From Erodium maritimum (Eukaryota > Streptophyta > Magnoliopsida > Geraniales > Geraniaceae), in assembly GCA_963921825.1 (NCBI GenBank), contig OY997593.1, positions 61,240,039-61,304,038 on the forward strand: a DNA stretch of 64,000 bases, read 5' to 3'. The notes beneath the pieces were generated by a model. It did no database searches and was not told where the DNA came from. It saw only the letters and a list, made by a program, of their open reading frames with translations. Made by a program: the position numbers and the translations under genes. Below are positions 21,729 to 33,832 of this stretch, one piece after another (positions within the stretch are counted from its first letter, which is position 1; each line of letters opens with the position of its first letter).

Positions 21729-22235
21729 ATGGCATCAAAGGCTGTAGCAAGCACTGCCCTGCTTCTGTCCCTCAACCTCCTCTTCTTCACCATGGTGAGC
21801 TCCACTTACGTGCCGTGCCCACCTCCACCACACAAGAAGACCCCGCCGTCACCCAAAGCCCCGTCGACGCCCAAGACGCCGCCGTCACCCAAGGCCCCGT
21901 CCGTACCCAAGACGCCGCCGTCACCCAAGACTCCGTCCCCGACCCCGGTGACACCCTCTCCGTCGTCCAAGGCCACGTGCCCAAGAGACACCCTGAAGCT
22001 GGGCGTGTGCGGCAACTTGTTGAGCGGCTTGGTGAACGTGGTGGTGGGAGGCTCCGCCAACAGGGGCGCGTGCTGTGGCCTCATTCAGGGTCTGGCCGAT
22101 CTCGACGCCGCCGTGTGCCTCTGCACCGCCATCAAGGCCAATGTGTTGGGAATCAACCTCAACGTTCCCATCTCCCTCAGCCTCTTGCTCAATGCTTGTG
22201 ACAAGAGTCTCCCCTCCGGCTTCCAGTGCTCTTAG
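21729..22235 (+). CDS. hybrid proline-rich protein, 14 kDa DC2.15 / lipid-transfer-like
   Basis: A secreted cell-wall or plasma-membrane-associated protein of the HyPRP group (DC2.15/pEARLI1-like), implicated in the family in wall structure, cold and defence responses; its ligand is unknown. The product has 168 residues. Residues 1-25 are a signal peptide ([10 protein letters not shown] core, likely cut after VSS). Residues 29-80 are a Pro-rich linker with repeated TPPSPKAPS modules. Residues 84-167 form the eight-cysteine domain: Cys 84, 94, 115, 116, 130, 132, 157 and 167, giving the C, C, CC, CXC, C, C pattern. It has a single exon, as usual for the family, with a TATA box at 21626. The last codons and the 3' UTR are duplicated downstream. 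The gene appears intact. Confidence 0.93.
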   Translation: MASKAVASTALLLSLNLLFFTMVSSTYVPCPPPPHKKTPPSPKAPSTPKTPPSPKAPSVPKTPPSPKTPSPTPVTPSPSSKATCPRDTLKLGVCGNLLSGLVNVVVGGSANRGACCGLIQGLADLDAAVCLCTAIKANVLGINLNVPISLSLLLNACDKSLPSGFQCS

Positions 22236-22930
22236 ACATGAATTCATCCTTCATAAGCGACATATACTTGCTGTCTTTTTTCCCCTATACTAGTCATCGT
22301 CAATAAGTGGGATCATTCATGCATGTTTTGCATTATATTAATTTGTAACACCATATATGTGTTTCCTTTACTCTACTTCTGTTGGTATCTGTATTTAATT
22401 TGGAGCTTATATTAGGATCATTTTCACGAATGTTTTTTTTTTTAATAATTATAGCTGAGCTCTCTTGTGTTGACATCGCTTAGATGCCGAAACGCCATCC
22501 CCTGTCATTTTGGATATACACAACTTATCTCAGTCTTGTCAAATGATAAGTCAATTTGACTTACCCCCACCCAAACCGGGCCAAAGCTACGTGGATTCAG
22601 AATATAATCTTAGTGGGTACTCTAAATACTTGACAATACGATCCCCTAGATATGTCATTGCCGCGTTTCTCTTCCGACCGACCATATTAGGGACCCCAAG
22701 ATACATAGAGGTTGCCGATGTCTCCTCGATAGCCAGTATCTTACAACAACGCTACTTAGCCGCCCCCGGGGTATTCGTGCTAAATATGACCGATGATTTA
22801 TTGAGATTTAAGACCTGACCCGACAAACACCCAAAGAGGCTCAGAATGTCCTTAACTGTTTGAGCATCCTCCGACGTAGCACGACATAAGATATAACAAT
22901 CGTCTTTAAAAAACATGTGGGAGATTTCCG
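22205..22930. repeat. tandem duplication, unit 1 (HyPRP 3' end plus LINE piece)
   Basis: From GAGTCTCCCCTCC in the HyPRP coding end through the 3' UTR and a LINE fragment, this block is repeated immediately downstream at 22931-23655. Only a handful of differences were seen (for example GTGGGATC/GTGTGATC and CTAAATACT/CTGAATACT), about 1 percent. The gene itself keeps unit 1. Confidence 0.9.
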
Positions 22931-25111
22931 GAGTCTCCCCTCCGGCTTCCAGTGCTCTTAGACATGAATTCATCCTTCATAAGCGACATATACTTGCTGT
23001 CTTTTTTCCCCTATACTAGTCATCGTCAATAAGTGTGATCATTCATGCATGTTTTGCATTATATTAATTTGTAACACCATATATGTGTTTCCTTTACTCT
23101 ACTTCTGTTGGTATCTGTATTTAATTTGGAGCTTATATTAGGATCATTTTCACGAATGTTTTTTTTTAAATAATTATAGCTGAGCTCTCTTGTGTTGACA
23201 TCGCTTAGATGCCGAAACGCCATCCCCTGTCATTTTGGGTATACACAACTTATCTCAGTCTTGTCAAATGATAGGTCAATTTGACTTACCCCCACCCAAA
23301 CCGGGCCAAAGCTACGTGGATTCAGAATATAATCTTAGTGGGTACTCTGAATACTTGACAATACGATCCCCTAGATATGTCATTGCCGCGTTTCTCTTCC
23401 GACCGACCATATTAGGGACCCCAAGATACATAGAGGTTGCCGATGTCTCCTCGATAGCCAGTATCTTACAACAACGCTACTTAGCCGCCCCCGGGGTATT
23501 CGTGCTAAATATGACCGATGATTTATTGAGATTTAAGACCTGACCCGGCAAACACCCAAAGAGGCTCAGAATGTCCTTAACTGTTTGAGCATCCTCCGAC
23601 GTAGCACGACATAAGATATAACAATCGTCTTTAAAAAACATGTGGGAGATTTCCGGAGCTCCCCTTGCCACCAGAACCCCCTGGAGCCGACCCTCCTCTT
23701 GGGCCCTGTGCAGTAGAAAGGACAACCCTTCCATGCATAGTAAGAACAAATAGGGGGATAACGGGTCTCCTTGATGTAGTCCCCGAGACGACCTAAACCG
23801 AGGTGTATCCCTCCCTCTAAATAAGGCAGTATACTGCACATACTTCATACAACATGCCACTAAATCCATCCACTTTACAGATATCCTCGTCGGGTCATGA
23901 TACTGAGGAGAAAATCTCATTCCACACGGTCATAAGCCTTACTTATATCCATTTTTAGGGCCATGAAACCCAGATTTCCCTGTCGCCTCTCCCTGAGATA
24001 ATGTATGACCTCAAAAGCAACGCCAATATTATCCTGGATACATGTACCAAGAATAAAAGCGTCTTGCGTATCAGAGATAACAATATGAAGGAGGGGCCAC
24101 AAGCGGTTGGCCAGGACCTTAGAGAGAATCCTGAAGATCATGTTGCATATTGCGATTGGGGTCTGGCTTCTTGGGGATCAAGACAATATATGTTTCGTTG
24201 AGAGTTTGGTCAAACCCCCTTGAGGCCAACACGTCCTGGATAAAGCGAGTAACTACCTCTAACACGACTGGCCAGTAGGGCTGATAGAAGCGGGGATTTA
24301 GGCCATCCTGACCCCGGGACTTATCTGGTCCCATTTGAAACAAAACCAATCTGACCTCTTTATTAGAGCAAGGGGCTAGCACGGACTGATTATTCTCTAG
24401 TGTAATGCATTGGCGTAGGGGAACGGGGAAGTCCCGAAGATTCGGGTGACTGGACTGAAACAATTGCCCAAAGTAGTCCATGATCAGCGATCTCATGTCC
24501 GTGTCCCAAGTAACCAGATACCCAGTGTCATTTCGGAGAGACAACACCGTATATATTCTCCGGAGATACGAGCAAGCGGCCTGCAATAATTTCGTATTGC
24601 GGCCCCCTCGCCTAGCCAGTGTTGTTTAGCCCGCTGGCGCCATAAAGCCTCTTGCTCCCTTAAAGCCCTCTTATACTGGATCTGAATAACCTCACGTTTA
24701 TGCACCCCGACTCTATTAGATCTACCATTCAATTCATCAATCCTCCATTGGCCCATTTAATGTGGTTAATATTCTGCTTGAAGTGATTCCGACCCTACTC
24801 ATTCAATGTTTTACCCACTGTTTAGATCACCTCCACAATTGGTTTCATCGGGTCCTTATCCCAGGACTCTTGAATAACTCAGCCACAACCTAGATCCTTG
24901 ACCCATTGAGATTGGAATTTAAACTTAGGAGGCCCTTGGTGAGGTATCTGACGAGCCAGTGAGAGAAGGACCAGCCAATGATCCGAGGTTGTCACCCTAG
25001 TGTTACGAAAATCCAGGTCCGGGAGGGAATAGAAATCGTGGGATGAAATCAAGGCTCTGTACAAACGAGGTCGGATCCTCTCATCATGTCTACACTCCCT
25101 AAACCAGGTAT
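22490..25111 (-). mobile_element. LINE ORF2 reverse-transcriptase part, minus strand
   Basis: On the minus strand from 25111: end of the endonuclease (SHDFYSLPDLDFRNTRVT, DHWLVLLSL), a linker, then reverse transcriptase with GPDKSRGQDGLNPRFYQ, ETYIVLIPKK, LANRLWPLLHIVISDTQDAF, KMDISKAYDRVE and GDPLSPYLFLLCMEGLS. The catalytic box reads FFKDD where FADD/YADD is normal. Several stops and frameshifts break it (for example after LQDSL at about 24119). The 3' end of the element (RNase H and tail) is missing beyond about 22490. The low end is part of the 726-bp duplication. The upstream half continues at 27993 on the far side of a solo LTR. Confidence 0.8.
22931..23655. repeat. tandem duplication, unit 2
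   Basis: The second copy starts at GAGTCTCCCC (22931), so a promoterless copy of the last HyPRP codons (SLPSGFQCS, stop) and its 3' UTR lies 0.7 kb beyond the gene. The junction has short homology (GGAG with CTCCCCT) to the LINE sequence at 23655-23664, consistent with microhomology-mediated duplication. Confidence 0.9.
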
Positions 25112-25116
25112 ACTGA

Positions 25117-27987
25117 TGTAAAACCCGACTTTTTAAAAAGGGTATTATTTTGAAATTAAAGCATCGGTGTAGAAATTTGCAATTAGTGTTTTGTTTAAAA
25201 GAAATTAAAAAAAAAAGTAAATGAGGAGAGAATTGGCATTGGGCTGGGACTTGGGCCCATCAGAAGATGAGCCCAAGCCCGCACGCGAAGTCAGGCCCAT
25301 GAGACACAGGCGCGGCCCCAAACCCACGCGTACCTAACCCTAGTCTTCATCGCTTCAGCTCCTCTTTGCACGCACGGTTTCCAACGCGTCCCTTTCCTCG
25401 CGTTCTCTCCTTCTCAGGTGAACCAGAGTCGCCGCCATGTACAGCTCCGACCACCTATTCCACCTTCATCCTTCTCCTTCTTCTTCTCTCTCACGCGACC
25501 GAGCTCACCTCACCTCATCTCTTCTTCCTCTCTGAGCACCACCGAAACCCCCGCGCCCTAAATCAAACCAACACCGTAGGTTCCTCAGTCAAGCCTTTCA
25601 TCTTCGAGCTCAATTTGAGCGTTCCAACGACAGGGAAGCACGGTTCGTGCACCATCGCACCTCTTCCCTTCTTCCTGAGCTCGATTCGAGCTATTTAAGA
25701 CGGAACCACCGCCGGCGAGTTGCTGGTTCGTCAGATCCGTGGCGGAGGCGAGCGGGACGCGCGCTGGAGTCCCGCCGTCACGGCCACGGCCTCGCTGTGA
25801 TGCCTGCCACCTTCGCCGCCCTCGGTTTCCCCCATTTCGAGCGTGTTTGACGCCGTCGACGGCGGCCGAAAAACCCTGGCCTCGCTGGAGTGCCTCAGCT
25901 TAGACGAGCCAGACGGGTGTGGGCCTTTGGGCCAGAACCTCGTCACGTGGGCCAGGAGATGACACTGGGCCAAGGACGGGCCTTGGGCCCAGCTTGAACC
26001 TCGGGCTGGAGCGGACCTTGGGCAAGGCCCATGTCTGGACGAGTCTGAGTCTCAGATCAGGACCGGGTCTGGATCGGGTTCGGGTCGGGTCTGGGGCCGG
26101 GTCGGGTCCGAGTCTGACCCAGTCTGGTTTCTGGACCGGGTCGGATCCGGGTCGCATCCGGGTCGCATCCGGGTCTGGTTCGCGGATCCGGGTCGGCATA
26201 AATTAATTAAATAATTACTTAATTAATTTGACTTAAAATTGGCAATTTAAAGGACGTTTTGGACAATTTCGATGACTTTGGACATACCGGAACTGATTGG
26301 ACTTTTTACCTGTTATAAACCCAGACTTGGACTTCGTCGAGAGCTTGGACTTCGCCCGAGAAGACCGGAGTTAGGCCCGGACGTCAACAGCTAGTAGACG
26401 TAGCTGTTGTGATCTTCTTGAGGTAGGGAAAAGCCGTAAACTCCACTCCTGATTTAAATAACGCTAATAGCATGCCTACATGACAATTAATAACCGGAAA
26501 GGTCCTAGATTGCATATAGGATGAGATTCACTTGAATAGCCGTATTTCAATTATAACAACAACTGGACGAGTCTTAGTATGCATATAGGATGCGATTCAC
26601 TAGTTAACCGCTTTCAATACTTGGGAAATTGTCGTGCTGGTAGATTGGCCGTGATGATCCTCGGGATTTTTTGTGTTTTCCTCACATGTCGTGCTTGCTT
26701 AGTATTTAGGCTAAGATAAGAGTCTACCTAAACTAGATCAATTGTGATGCTTTTGATTGAATGAATGCCGAATGAATGTTTGAATGAATGCTTGAATGAA
26801 TGTTGAGTGTAATTGATTGTGCCAAGTGGTATGATCGGGTGAGTGATAGACCGATGAATACGGGATTGGTAAGTTAGACCGGTAAGTGTGATCGTTAATA
26901 TGAGTTCTTGTGGTGTGCTGTGGCAATATTGTGAGTTGCTAAGCTATGATTGTACTATGACTTTTTGGTATGTTCCTCTATTATGGGTGATTCTGTGATA
27001 AGGTGTACCTACCTTCCGACTAGGAGTCGGTAAAATGCGCTGTTGACAGTATTAAGGTGTGCCTACCTTCCGACTAAGTGTCGGTAAAACGTGTTGTGAT
27101 TCTGTGATAAGGTGTACCTACCTTCCGACTAGGAGTCGGTAAAACGTGTGTTGCCAGTGACAAGGTGTACCTACCTTCCGACTGAGTGTCGGTAAAACGA
27201 GCTATGAATTGTGGTAGGGTGCGCCTCCCCTCCGACCGAGTCTCGGTAAATTGTGCTATAGCCGTAAGATCCGGCGTATTAAGGGGGACTTATAGTACAT
27301 GTATTGTTAACGATTTATTGCGTGGTTGCTATTGCTTTACTTGGATGTATGATTTGCTGTCCGTTGTGCGTTACGGGAGCCCCAATGATTGCGTCTCCTA
27401 TGGACCGAGGGGAATCTGATATGATGTACCAGTTAGGGTGCAGATCAGAGTTTTGAGAGTTGATATTTATTGTATCGGTATTTGAGTGCTAATTTAATTG
27501 TTTTCCTGTTACATTCGTTATGCTCCGTTGATTTCCTTGATCGTCACCTTCTTTAAAGATTTGGAACTCTATTGATCTATATTTACAACACTTTTTGTTA
27601 ATCGTTCAAATTTATAATTTGAATACTTGTACTATTTGGTTTTATGCTCTAACGGGGGTTTCTTTTACTTTACTGCTTTTTCCTACTGAGCGAAAACTCA
27701 CCCCCTTCGTGTTTACTGTTGCTTTACAGGTTTCCTTGCTGAGTAAGCTGTAGGATGTCTCAGAGCTCGGGAGCTACTGAGGGTCCGGGAGTTTAGCTGA
27801 TTAGAGACGTACTTTTCATTTATGTTTTTAAACCGGTTGTTGTTATTGCTTTGAAATTCTGACTCGTTGGTTAGTTCGGATTATATAATTTTTGAAGTTT
27901 TATTTAAAGTTTATTTTAATGGTTGTTATTTATTATCGTTTTAGTTCACGTCTCGAGTCCGGTCAAAACCGGATTTGGGGCGTGACA
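25117..27987 (+). mobile_element. solo LTR, Gypsy-type family B
   Basis: Runs from TGTAAAACCCGAC to GATTTGGGGCGTGACA, 2871 bp, flanked by ACTGA at 25112-25116 and 27988-27992. It interrupts a LINE ORF2: joining the flanks restores an endonuclease reading across GHQYTWFREC. Features in order: A/T-rich start, C/T-rich zone (25350-25560), GGGTC-rich simple repeats (26010-26205), five tandem 54-bp units (27000-27257), and a TGAG/CTCA hairpin before TTTACAGG (27686-27730). No internal region is present. Confidence 0.9.
27000..27257 (+). repeat. five 54-bp tandem units with hairpin cores
   Basis: Units with the core CTACCTTCCGAC, then a short loop and GTCGGTAAA, start their CCGAC at 27016, 27070, 27125, 27178 and 27232 (period 53-55). 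Each core forms a short dyad (CCGACT/AGTCGG or CCGAC/GTCGG). Three related units lie in the opposite orientation in the LTR at 15150-17945. Confidence 0.85.
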
Positions 27988-27992
27988 ACTGA

Positions 27993-28880
27993 TGTCCCGT
28001 CATCGGGACATCGACCAGCTGCAGGTCATCCACCATAGAGGAAAAACCATCCATAAGGCTCAAAAGATAGGTACCCCCCGATGGTGTCAATCGGGTCGAG
28101 AATCCCATTAAAATCTCCTAAGTATCTAATTCAGCCGTGAAGGGGTGTGCAACCGCATGATCATCTCCCATGTACGATACCGATGTTCCCGACGAGCTTC
28201 CCCATAGATACTAGTGAGCCTCAGGTCTCTATGCCCCGGTGCTATGACCTCCACATCGATGTACATTGTAGACGACAACCAGAGCACTACATCAATTCCA
28301 GAGACACAAAACAGAGCCAAGCCCCTTTAATTTCGTCCATCCTGGCTCTTCCGAGATGTAGAGTAAGGAACACAAAAGAAGCCTTGGAAGCCCATCGAAC
28401 GTGAGAGGAGGGCACAATATTGTTCGGTCAGGAGGGTTTCGGATAGGAAAAGCAGGTGGGGGCAGTGATCCCGGAGAAGATGATAGAGCTGCTGCTTATG
28501 AATTCTGGTCCCCATCCCTTGGCAATTCCAGGCAAAGACCCGAAGATCTGGTGATACTGACGGTGACGGAAGAACCCCTGACCTTGGGTGCCAATTGCAT
28601 TGTGATTTCCCAAGGATTGACGGTGAGGGTAGCATAGGAGGTGAGGGGGATCGTCCATCGGGATGATGTGGGAGCGAAGCCTGGCCAGACGGACCCAAAG
28701 ATGGCCCCCCCCGCGAAACCCTGCGAACAAATATCGTTCCGGCCTGAGATAGGCGATGATAGATGAGAAGGGATTGGAAACACGCACACTGGCGGTGAAT
28801 GAGTGAGCCCAAAATCCTGTCGAGAGGAAGAGGAGCGGTACTACCACGAAGGGGGGCGACGCATAGAAACACTAACATAC
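27993..28880 (-). mobile_element. LINE endonuclease part, minus strand
   Basis: This is the 5' half of the same LINE ORF2 as at 22490-25111. The minus-strand frame 28878-28327 contains LRVFAWNCQGMG, the APE-type endonuclease start, then LLFLSETLL. A shifted frame (28320-28126) has LTSIYGEARREHRYRTWEM. Upstream of the endonuclease lies a low-complexity Pro/Ser segment that may be the ORF1-ORF2 spacer. The element 5' end is near 28880. No ORF1 follows. Confidence 0.75.
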
Positions 28881-29364
28881 GACATTGCTAAAGTTTTAAT
28901 GGGAATTACAGAGTTTATAACGTACATAGTTGAATAAATAGTTACAAGTCCTGCCTAGCTTGCAAATTGTTGATTGTCAGAGAATATGTGGGGTATATAT
29001 TATGTTTTCCGTACGGATGGATCCTCATAATTAGTGTTAATTACTATCTTCATTGAGGTTACTATTAGTGACATAGTTTTATTTTACCAGATTATTAGTG
29101 ATATAGGTAGTAGATAAATCTTAAGTTAGTTATTCTGAGGAAGATCAAATATTGGAAAATCGAATAAAATATTATTATCGTCATTATATTATATTTTAAT
29201 CGCAACTTTCAAAACTCTTTAGCCAACTATTCCTTTTGATTTTTTATTTTCATTCTAATATGTAATGTAAATAATGTTTGTATATCATCCAAATATTAGA
29301 AACACAAACTTCTTGATCCATAAGATAAGCTATGTTAGGGTTTTTTCAAAGCCGTTAGTATAAA
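28881..29364. other. intergenic DNA with dispersed repeat R2
   Basis: No gene is seen. Bases 29118-29364 match 39842-40029, continuing at 55261-55312 (AGTTA, GAGGAA.ATCAAAT, TTGGAAAATCGAATAAAA, TAGCCAAC.ATTCCTT, CTTGATCCATAA). That second copy is split by the Copia array, which confirms its insertion point. Confidence 0.6.
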
Positions 29365-29369
29365 CGGTT

Positions 29370-32300
29370 TGTAATAACCACTCCCGGTCAACGCCAGTCA
29401 AACCTGCGAAAAACAGGAAAATTTAAATTTTTTTTTAGACTGATAGTTAAGTGAACCTAAAATGACCCCGAGTGTCATACCGGACTTAAGTTGACCCCGT
29501 TATTGACCAAAGTGAGTTCCGGGGGACTCAGGGCAACTTTCTGATCAATTTGGGAAATGTTGACTTTTCGCTGGAAAAGTCAACAGAGCGACGTTTTGGT
29601 CCATTCGAGGACCGTTTGGGATCCAAAAAGCTTAGCCGTCGTCGCAGCGGTCTTAGTTGAGCCGTTTCCATGTAGCCCGCCAAGTTTCGTAATTTCTTGG
29701 GAAAAGTGCCCGTTCGGGGCCCGAAACGTTCGATTTTCGCGAATCTGATTGGAAATATCAAGTAGATATTTTCCAAAAGGTGTGGGACCCACCTTGCCAC
29801 TTGTCCAACAAGTGGTGGTGTTAGTTTTGGGGGGAAATTGAGAGGGGGAGACTACATGGCCGGCCACATGTTTTAAAAAAAAAGAAGGGAATTTGCGTTA
29901 GTTTAAGAAAATAGAAAAAGGAAGAAGAGAGTTAGAGAGAGAAAGAGAAGAAGAGAGAAGGTGAAGGAGCTAGGGTTTTGGGAGAAAGCAAGCCCTTGGA
30001 TCGTCTTAAAGCGAGGAGCAATCTCGTTCCCCTCATCCTCCTCTACGGTAATACCCAAACCGATTCTCGTTTTGATTATTTTGGAAAGCTAGGGTTTTGT
30101 TAAAATGAATGATTTAGGGTTGTGTGGAGGTTGGGGAGGTGTTGGAGACGTTTTAGAGGTGTTTTGGGGTTTAATTGCATGTTTTCCGGTGACCGGAGGC
30201 TCGGGAGGAGCTCCGGCCACCGTGGGTGGTGGCCGGCCGGCCATGGGGTGGCTGGCCGGAGGTGGTACCAGCCACCACCATGGTGGCCGAGCCCCCCCTT
30301 GAACCCTAGGGCTCTCGGCCAAGTGGGTTGGGTGGGGCCCACGTGCTCGGGTGCTCGGGTTTTAGTGTTCGGGAGGTTTAAAACGTTCCCCGGACCATTT
30401 ATCCATAACCGAATCGAAAATTGGAATTAAATTGGAGAAGTTGTAATTTATCGGGTTTAGAAACTTTAAACGTCATTTAATTGACTCGGGAGTCGGAATT
30501 CGTTTCGGGCAAGTACTTTGGGACCCTTGAATTAATCTAAGACCGTAGAAACGAAAACGGGAATTTTTGGAGCCCCGGAAGGCAATTTACAAAACCCGGG
30601 CAGATTCGCCATGTCGGGCGAATCGGGCCTTTACGGGTCCCTTATCGACAATGTTGAGTAATTGGGGAGTTTGGGAGTGATCGACATTGTCAGGGTTAAG
30701 TTTGGGCATCGAGTTTAATGATTTTCAGTTTATTCCTGCGGGTTGTTAAGTGCCTTGAATTTGTGTCTTTTAGATCGTGCCACGGACCGAGGCAAGGGAA
30801 AGCTGGGTGAGTGACTGATATCATCACCGGAGCTCGTGGTTTGGCTTTTGGGAGAACACGCACGAGGTAGGGAAAAGTAGCCGGATCTCGGCCCTGACTA
30901 GGGAAAGTTAACTGTAGAATTGCATGTGACACCGGGGTGTCGTGGGTTAATTAGGTTATCGAATATTAGAAAAGCATGATACGGGATTGTAGCGATTATT
31001 GGGAAATCATGTGACACTTAGTAGTGTCGTAGGAGCAGAGAACTTAGCGATAATTGAATTACTGGAGGCATATGACCATGCCCGGAGGTTGTTTGTGAAA
31101 CTAATGATCTTAGGACTGTTGGAGGCTTGGTTAAGCCGGAGGTTGATTGATCTTTTGGTGTCTTGGGTGGCCTTGAGAGCCCGTGTATTATTATCGAGTT
31201 TTGGGTGGCCTTGAGAGCCCGTATTATTATTGTTGAGTCTTGGGTGGCCATGAGAGCCCGTGTTATTATTCGTGTTTGGGTGGCCATGAGAGCTCGTACT
31301 TTACTGTTGGTGTTTTAGCTGGCTTACGAGTTAGAGTCTCGGTAAGTTGCAAGCGTGTTTTATTGTTGAGTCTTGGGTGGCCATGAGAGCCCGTGTTATT
31401 ATTCGTGTTTGGGTGGCCATGAGAGCCCGTACTTTACTATTGGTGTTTTAGCTGGCTTAAGAGTTAGAGTCTCGGTAAGTTGCAAGCGTGTTTTATCGTT
31501 GAGTTTTGGGTGGCCATGAGTGCCCGTGGGGTTGTTGAACCAGTGTCTTTACCTTTGGTGTCTTGGGAGGCTGTGAGTGCCTGTGGGGCTGTTGAGTCTG
31601 TGTCTTACTGTTGGTGTGTCTTGGGAGGCCGTGAGTGCCTGTGGGGCTGTTGAGTCCAAGTTTTACTGTTGGTGTCTTGGTGGTCATGAGTGCCTATGAG
31701 TGTTGAACCTGTGTTGTTACTGGTTGTTGAACTTGCTTGTGATTGTGTTTGCGATTGTGGTTACCTGAGTGAGAGAGGTTAGTGAGACATGTCGACCGCC
31801 TGGCCTGAGAGGTTCGGCAAAGCGCGTGAGTGAGACAGGTCGACCGCCTGGCCTGAGTGGTTCGGCAAAGCGCATGAGTGAGAGAGGTTACTGAGACATG
31901 TCGACCGCCTGGCCTGAGTGGTTCGGCAAAGCGCGTGAGTGAGAGAGGTTACTGAGACAGGTCGACCGCCTGGCCTGAGTGGTTCGGCAAAGCGCGTGAT
32001 TGAGGGAGGTTACTGAGCAGTTGGTATGCGATCCTTTGTGATCTTGTTTGGTGTGCGATCTTTTGTGATTTTGGGTGTTGTGTGGTGGTCTTTTGAGTCC
32101 TTGGAAGAGGTCGTGATCGTTGTGATGGGTCTACATTACGAGTCCAAGTGTTGAGTCTGTTGAGGAAGTAACGGTGTGTCAGTTAAGTTACTTGAGTTTG
32201 GGGATAGTGATCCCCGGTGTTGAGTTGGTTGTTGGTGTTACCGGCATTGTCTGCTAATTATGTCGTAGTCAGTCTATTATCCGTGGTGGTGAGCGAACGC

Positions 32301-32581
32301 TCACCCTTAGCTGCTTTTCCTACAGGTACTGTTCGTGGGACGGACTAGGTGAGCTCTTGAAGCTTGTGGAGCTAGGAGCGGAGTCCGGGTTTTGTCTTTT
32401 GAGTCTAGTGACGGATACCTTGTACTTTTGTCCACTTGTTGGGACGTGTTTTAAACTGTAATTATTATTTTTTTGAACAAATGGTAGTTTTAAAGTGTTT
32501 AATGAAAACAGGTTTCAAACGGCTTTATCATTTAAAATGTTCGCGTCCCTAGTTCGGTTCTACTGAAATTGGGGCGTGACA
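29370..32581 (+). mobile_element. solo LTR, Gypsy-type family A
   Basis: Runs from TGTAATAACCACTCCCGG to AAATTGGGGCGTGACA, 3212 bp, flanked by CGGTT at 29365-29369 and 32582-32586. The same family occurs at 56798-60389, 60489-61197 and 63682 onward, where its neighbours (met-tRNA primer site and gag) identify it as Gypsy. Shared internal features: hairpin at 29559-29584, hairpins at 30603-30691, tandem arrays at 31150-31700 and 31780-32010, and a GAAC-loop hairpin at 32288-32305. No internal region is present. The frames inside are repeat-driven and not coding. Confidence 0.92.
31150..32010 (+). repeat. tandem arrays inside the family A LTR
   Basis: First array (about 31150-31700): units with TTGGGTGGCCATGAGAGCCCGT at about 45-60 bp spacing. 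Second array (about 31780-32010): four units with GTCGACCGCCTGGCCTGAG and GGTTCGGCAAAGCGC at about 50-75 bp spacing. The copy in the second solo LTR has different unit numbers, so the arrays evolve by expansion and contraction. Confidence 0.8.
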
Positions 32582-32586
32582 CGGTT

Positions 32587-33832
32587 GCAGCACTAGGCAA
32601 CAACAACTATCCACAAAATGGTCCAAGTGCAGGATGCTCATAACAAGTCAAGAGATCAGAAATGTAGAGCTTCAGCAAAAGAGGGGGGATTCTTTCCCAG
32701 CTAAAGATTCAGCAGCTTTGAGGAGAGTTTTTCCAATCCTGGATGGATAAGAATTTACTAGTGATCTGAAAGGTTGCCCAGACCCAACTATAAGACTTAT
32801 TGAAGATGATATCAAAAATCCGTGGTGCTGAGAGATTAGTTCCATTGAATAGAAGGTTGTTTTTTTCCAGCCAAATTTGCCAGCAACTAAGGTGAATGAT
32901 TTTGTTCCAAGCACTTTTTCCTTTCTTTTGGATAAGGGAGGACCATGCTGAGAAGATTTTTTCTATATAGCCAGTAATGACTAGCTCAACACCCCACCAT
33001 TGACAAATTAATGTCTAGACAAGCCAGGCCTTAGGGCAGTGTAACAGGATATGAGAAGCATCCTCAAATTCCCAATAACAATCCTGGCATAAGAGAACTT
33101 CTTGGAAAAATGCATGCCTCTATTATCTAGAAAGCACTTACTTGGAAGAGCTTCATGGCATGCTAGCCATGAGAATGCAGTAAGTTTGGGGGGAATACCA
33201 AGGATCCATTGGTGTTTTGACCAGTTGAAATTGCTAGGGGAGCAGCCTTGCTGCTGAAGTAAGGTGTAGATTCTTCTTATTGTGAAGCCTTTTGGATCTC
33301 TAGTCCATATAAGAGTGTCCTCATGTGATTGCAGATGGATACCATTTATAATATATTGGAAAGACATCCAGTATTGTTATACTCTTCCTTAGGAGTTTTC
33401 CTCAGCTGCAGGTCCCAAGAGGATCCATACCAATCTTCAGAGACCATGAGAGCTTTAGCTTGAGATATATAATAAAGTCTTGGGAATAGGAGTTTGAAGG
33501 GAACATCTCCCCACCATAAATCATCCCAGAATAGGATACTTACTCCATTGCCTAGCTTCCAAGATAGACTTTTAAAGCCAAACAAGTTAGAGAATCTAGG
33601 ATCAGAATGAAGAGCAATTGTTTGCTACAGAAAGCTTCCTTTGTATATCTCATTGAAATTTGATAGATCCCACTCCTTTGGATTCCAACCATATTTGCCA
33701 CATATCACAAGCTTCCAAAGGCTTCTTTTTTCCAAGGCAAATCTCCACCACCATTTGAAGAGAAGAGCCACATTCATCATAGCAAGGATTTTTATCCCCA
33801 ATCCTCCTTCCTCTTCGGGTTTACAGAAAAGT
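32587..33832 (-). mobile_element. LINE ORF2 C-terminal fragment, minus strand
   Basis: On the minus strand from 33800 downwards: FKWWWRFALEKRSLWKLVI, GNGVSILFWDDLWWG, then the zf-RVT region (DTLIWTRDPKGFTIRRIY, GIPPKLTAFSWLACHEALPS), ending in a LSCWQIWLEKNN-type C-terminus (about 32870). This is the end of a plant L1 ORF2 downstream of the reverse transcriptase. Stops and frameshifts are present. It differs from the other LINE pieces here, which stop before this region. It lies between a solo LTR and the Copia element at 33833. Confidence 0.75.

Noticed and set aside
21671..22201. 176-codon frame overlapping the HyPRP gene
   Set aside because: A shifted frame of the proline-rich linker; the HyPRP frame has the signal peptide and all eight cysteines.
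22431..22443. T-run as the poly-A tail of the minus-strand LINE
   Set aside because: The reverse transcriptase stops without RNase H or a 3' UTR before it, and no target duplication matches the 5' end near 28880. The run also lies in the duplicated HyPRP flank.
22752..22973. 73-codon minus-strand frame fusing antisense HyPRP end with LINE reverse transcriptase
   Set aside because: A chimera made by the tandem-duplication junction. The matching stretch in unit 2 (23477-23920) is the real LINE frame.
27000..27257. Regularly spaced repeats resembling a CRISPR array
   Set aside because: Plant LTR sequence. The spacers are related to each other and there are no cas genes.
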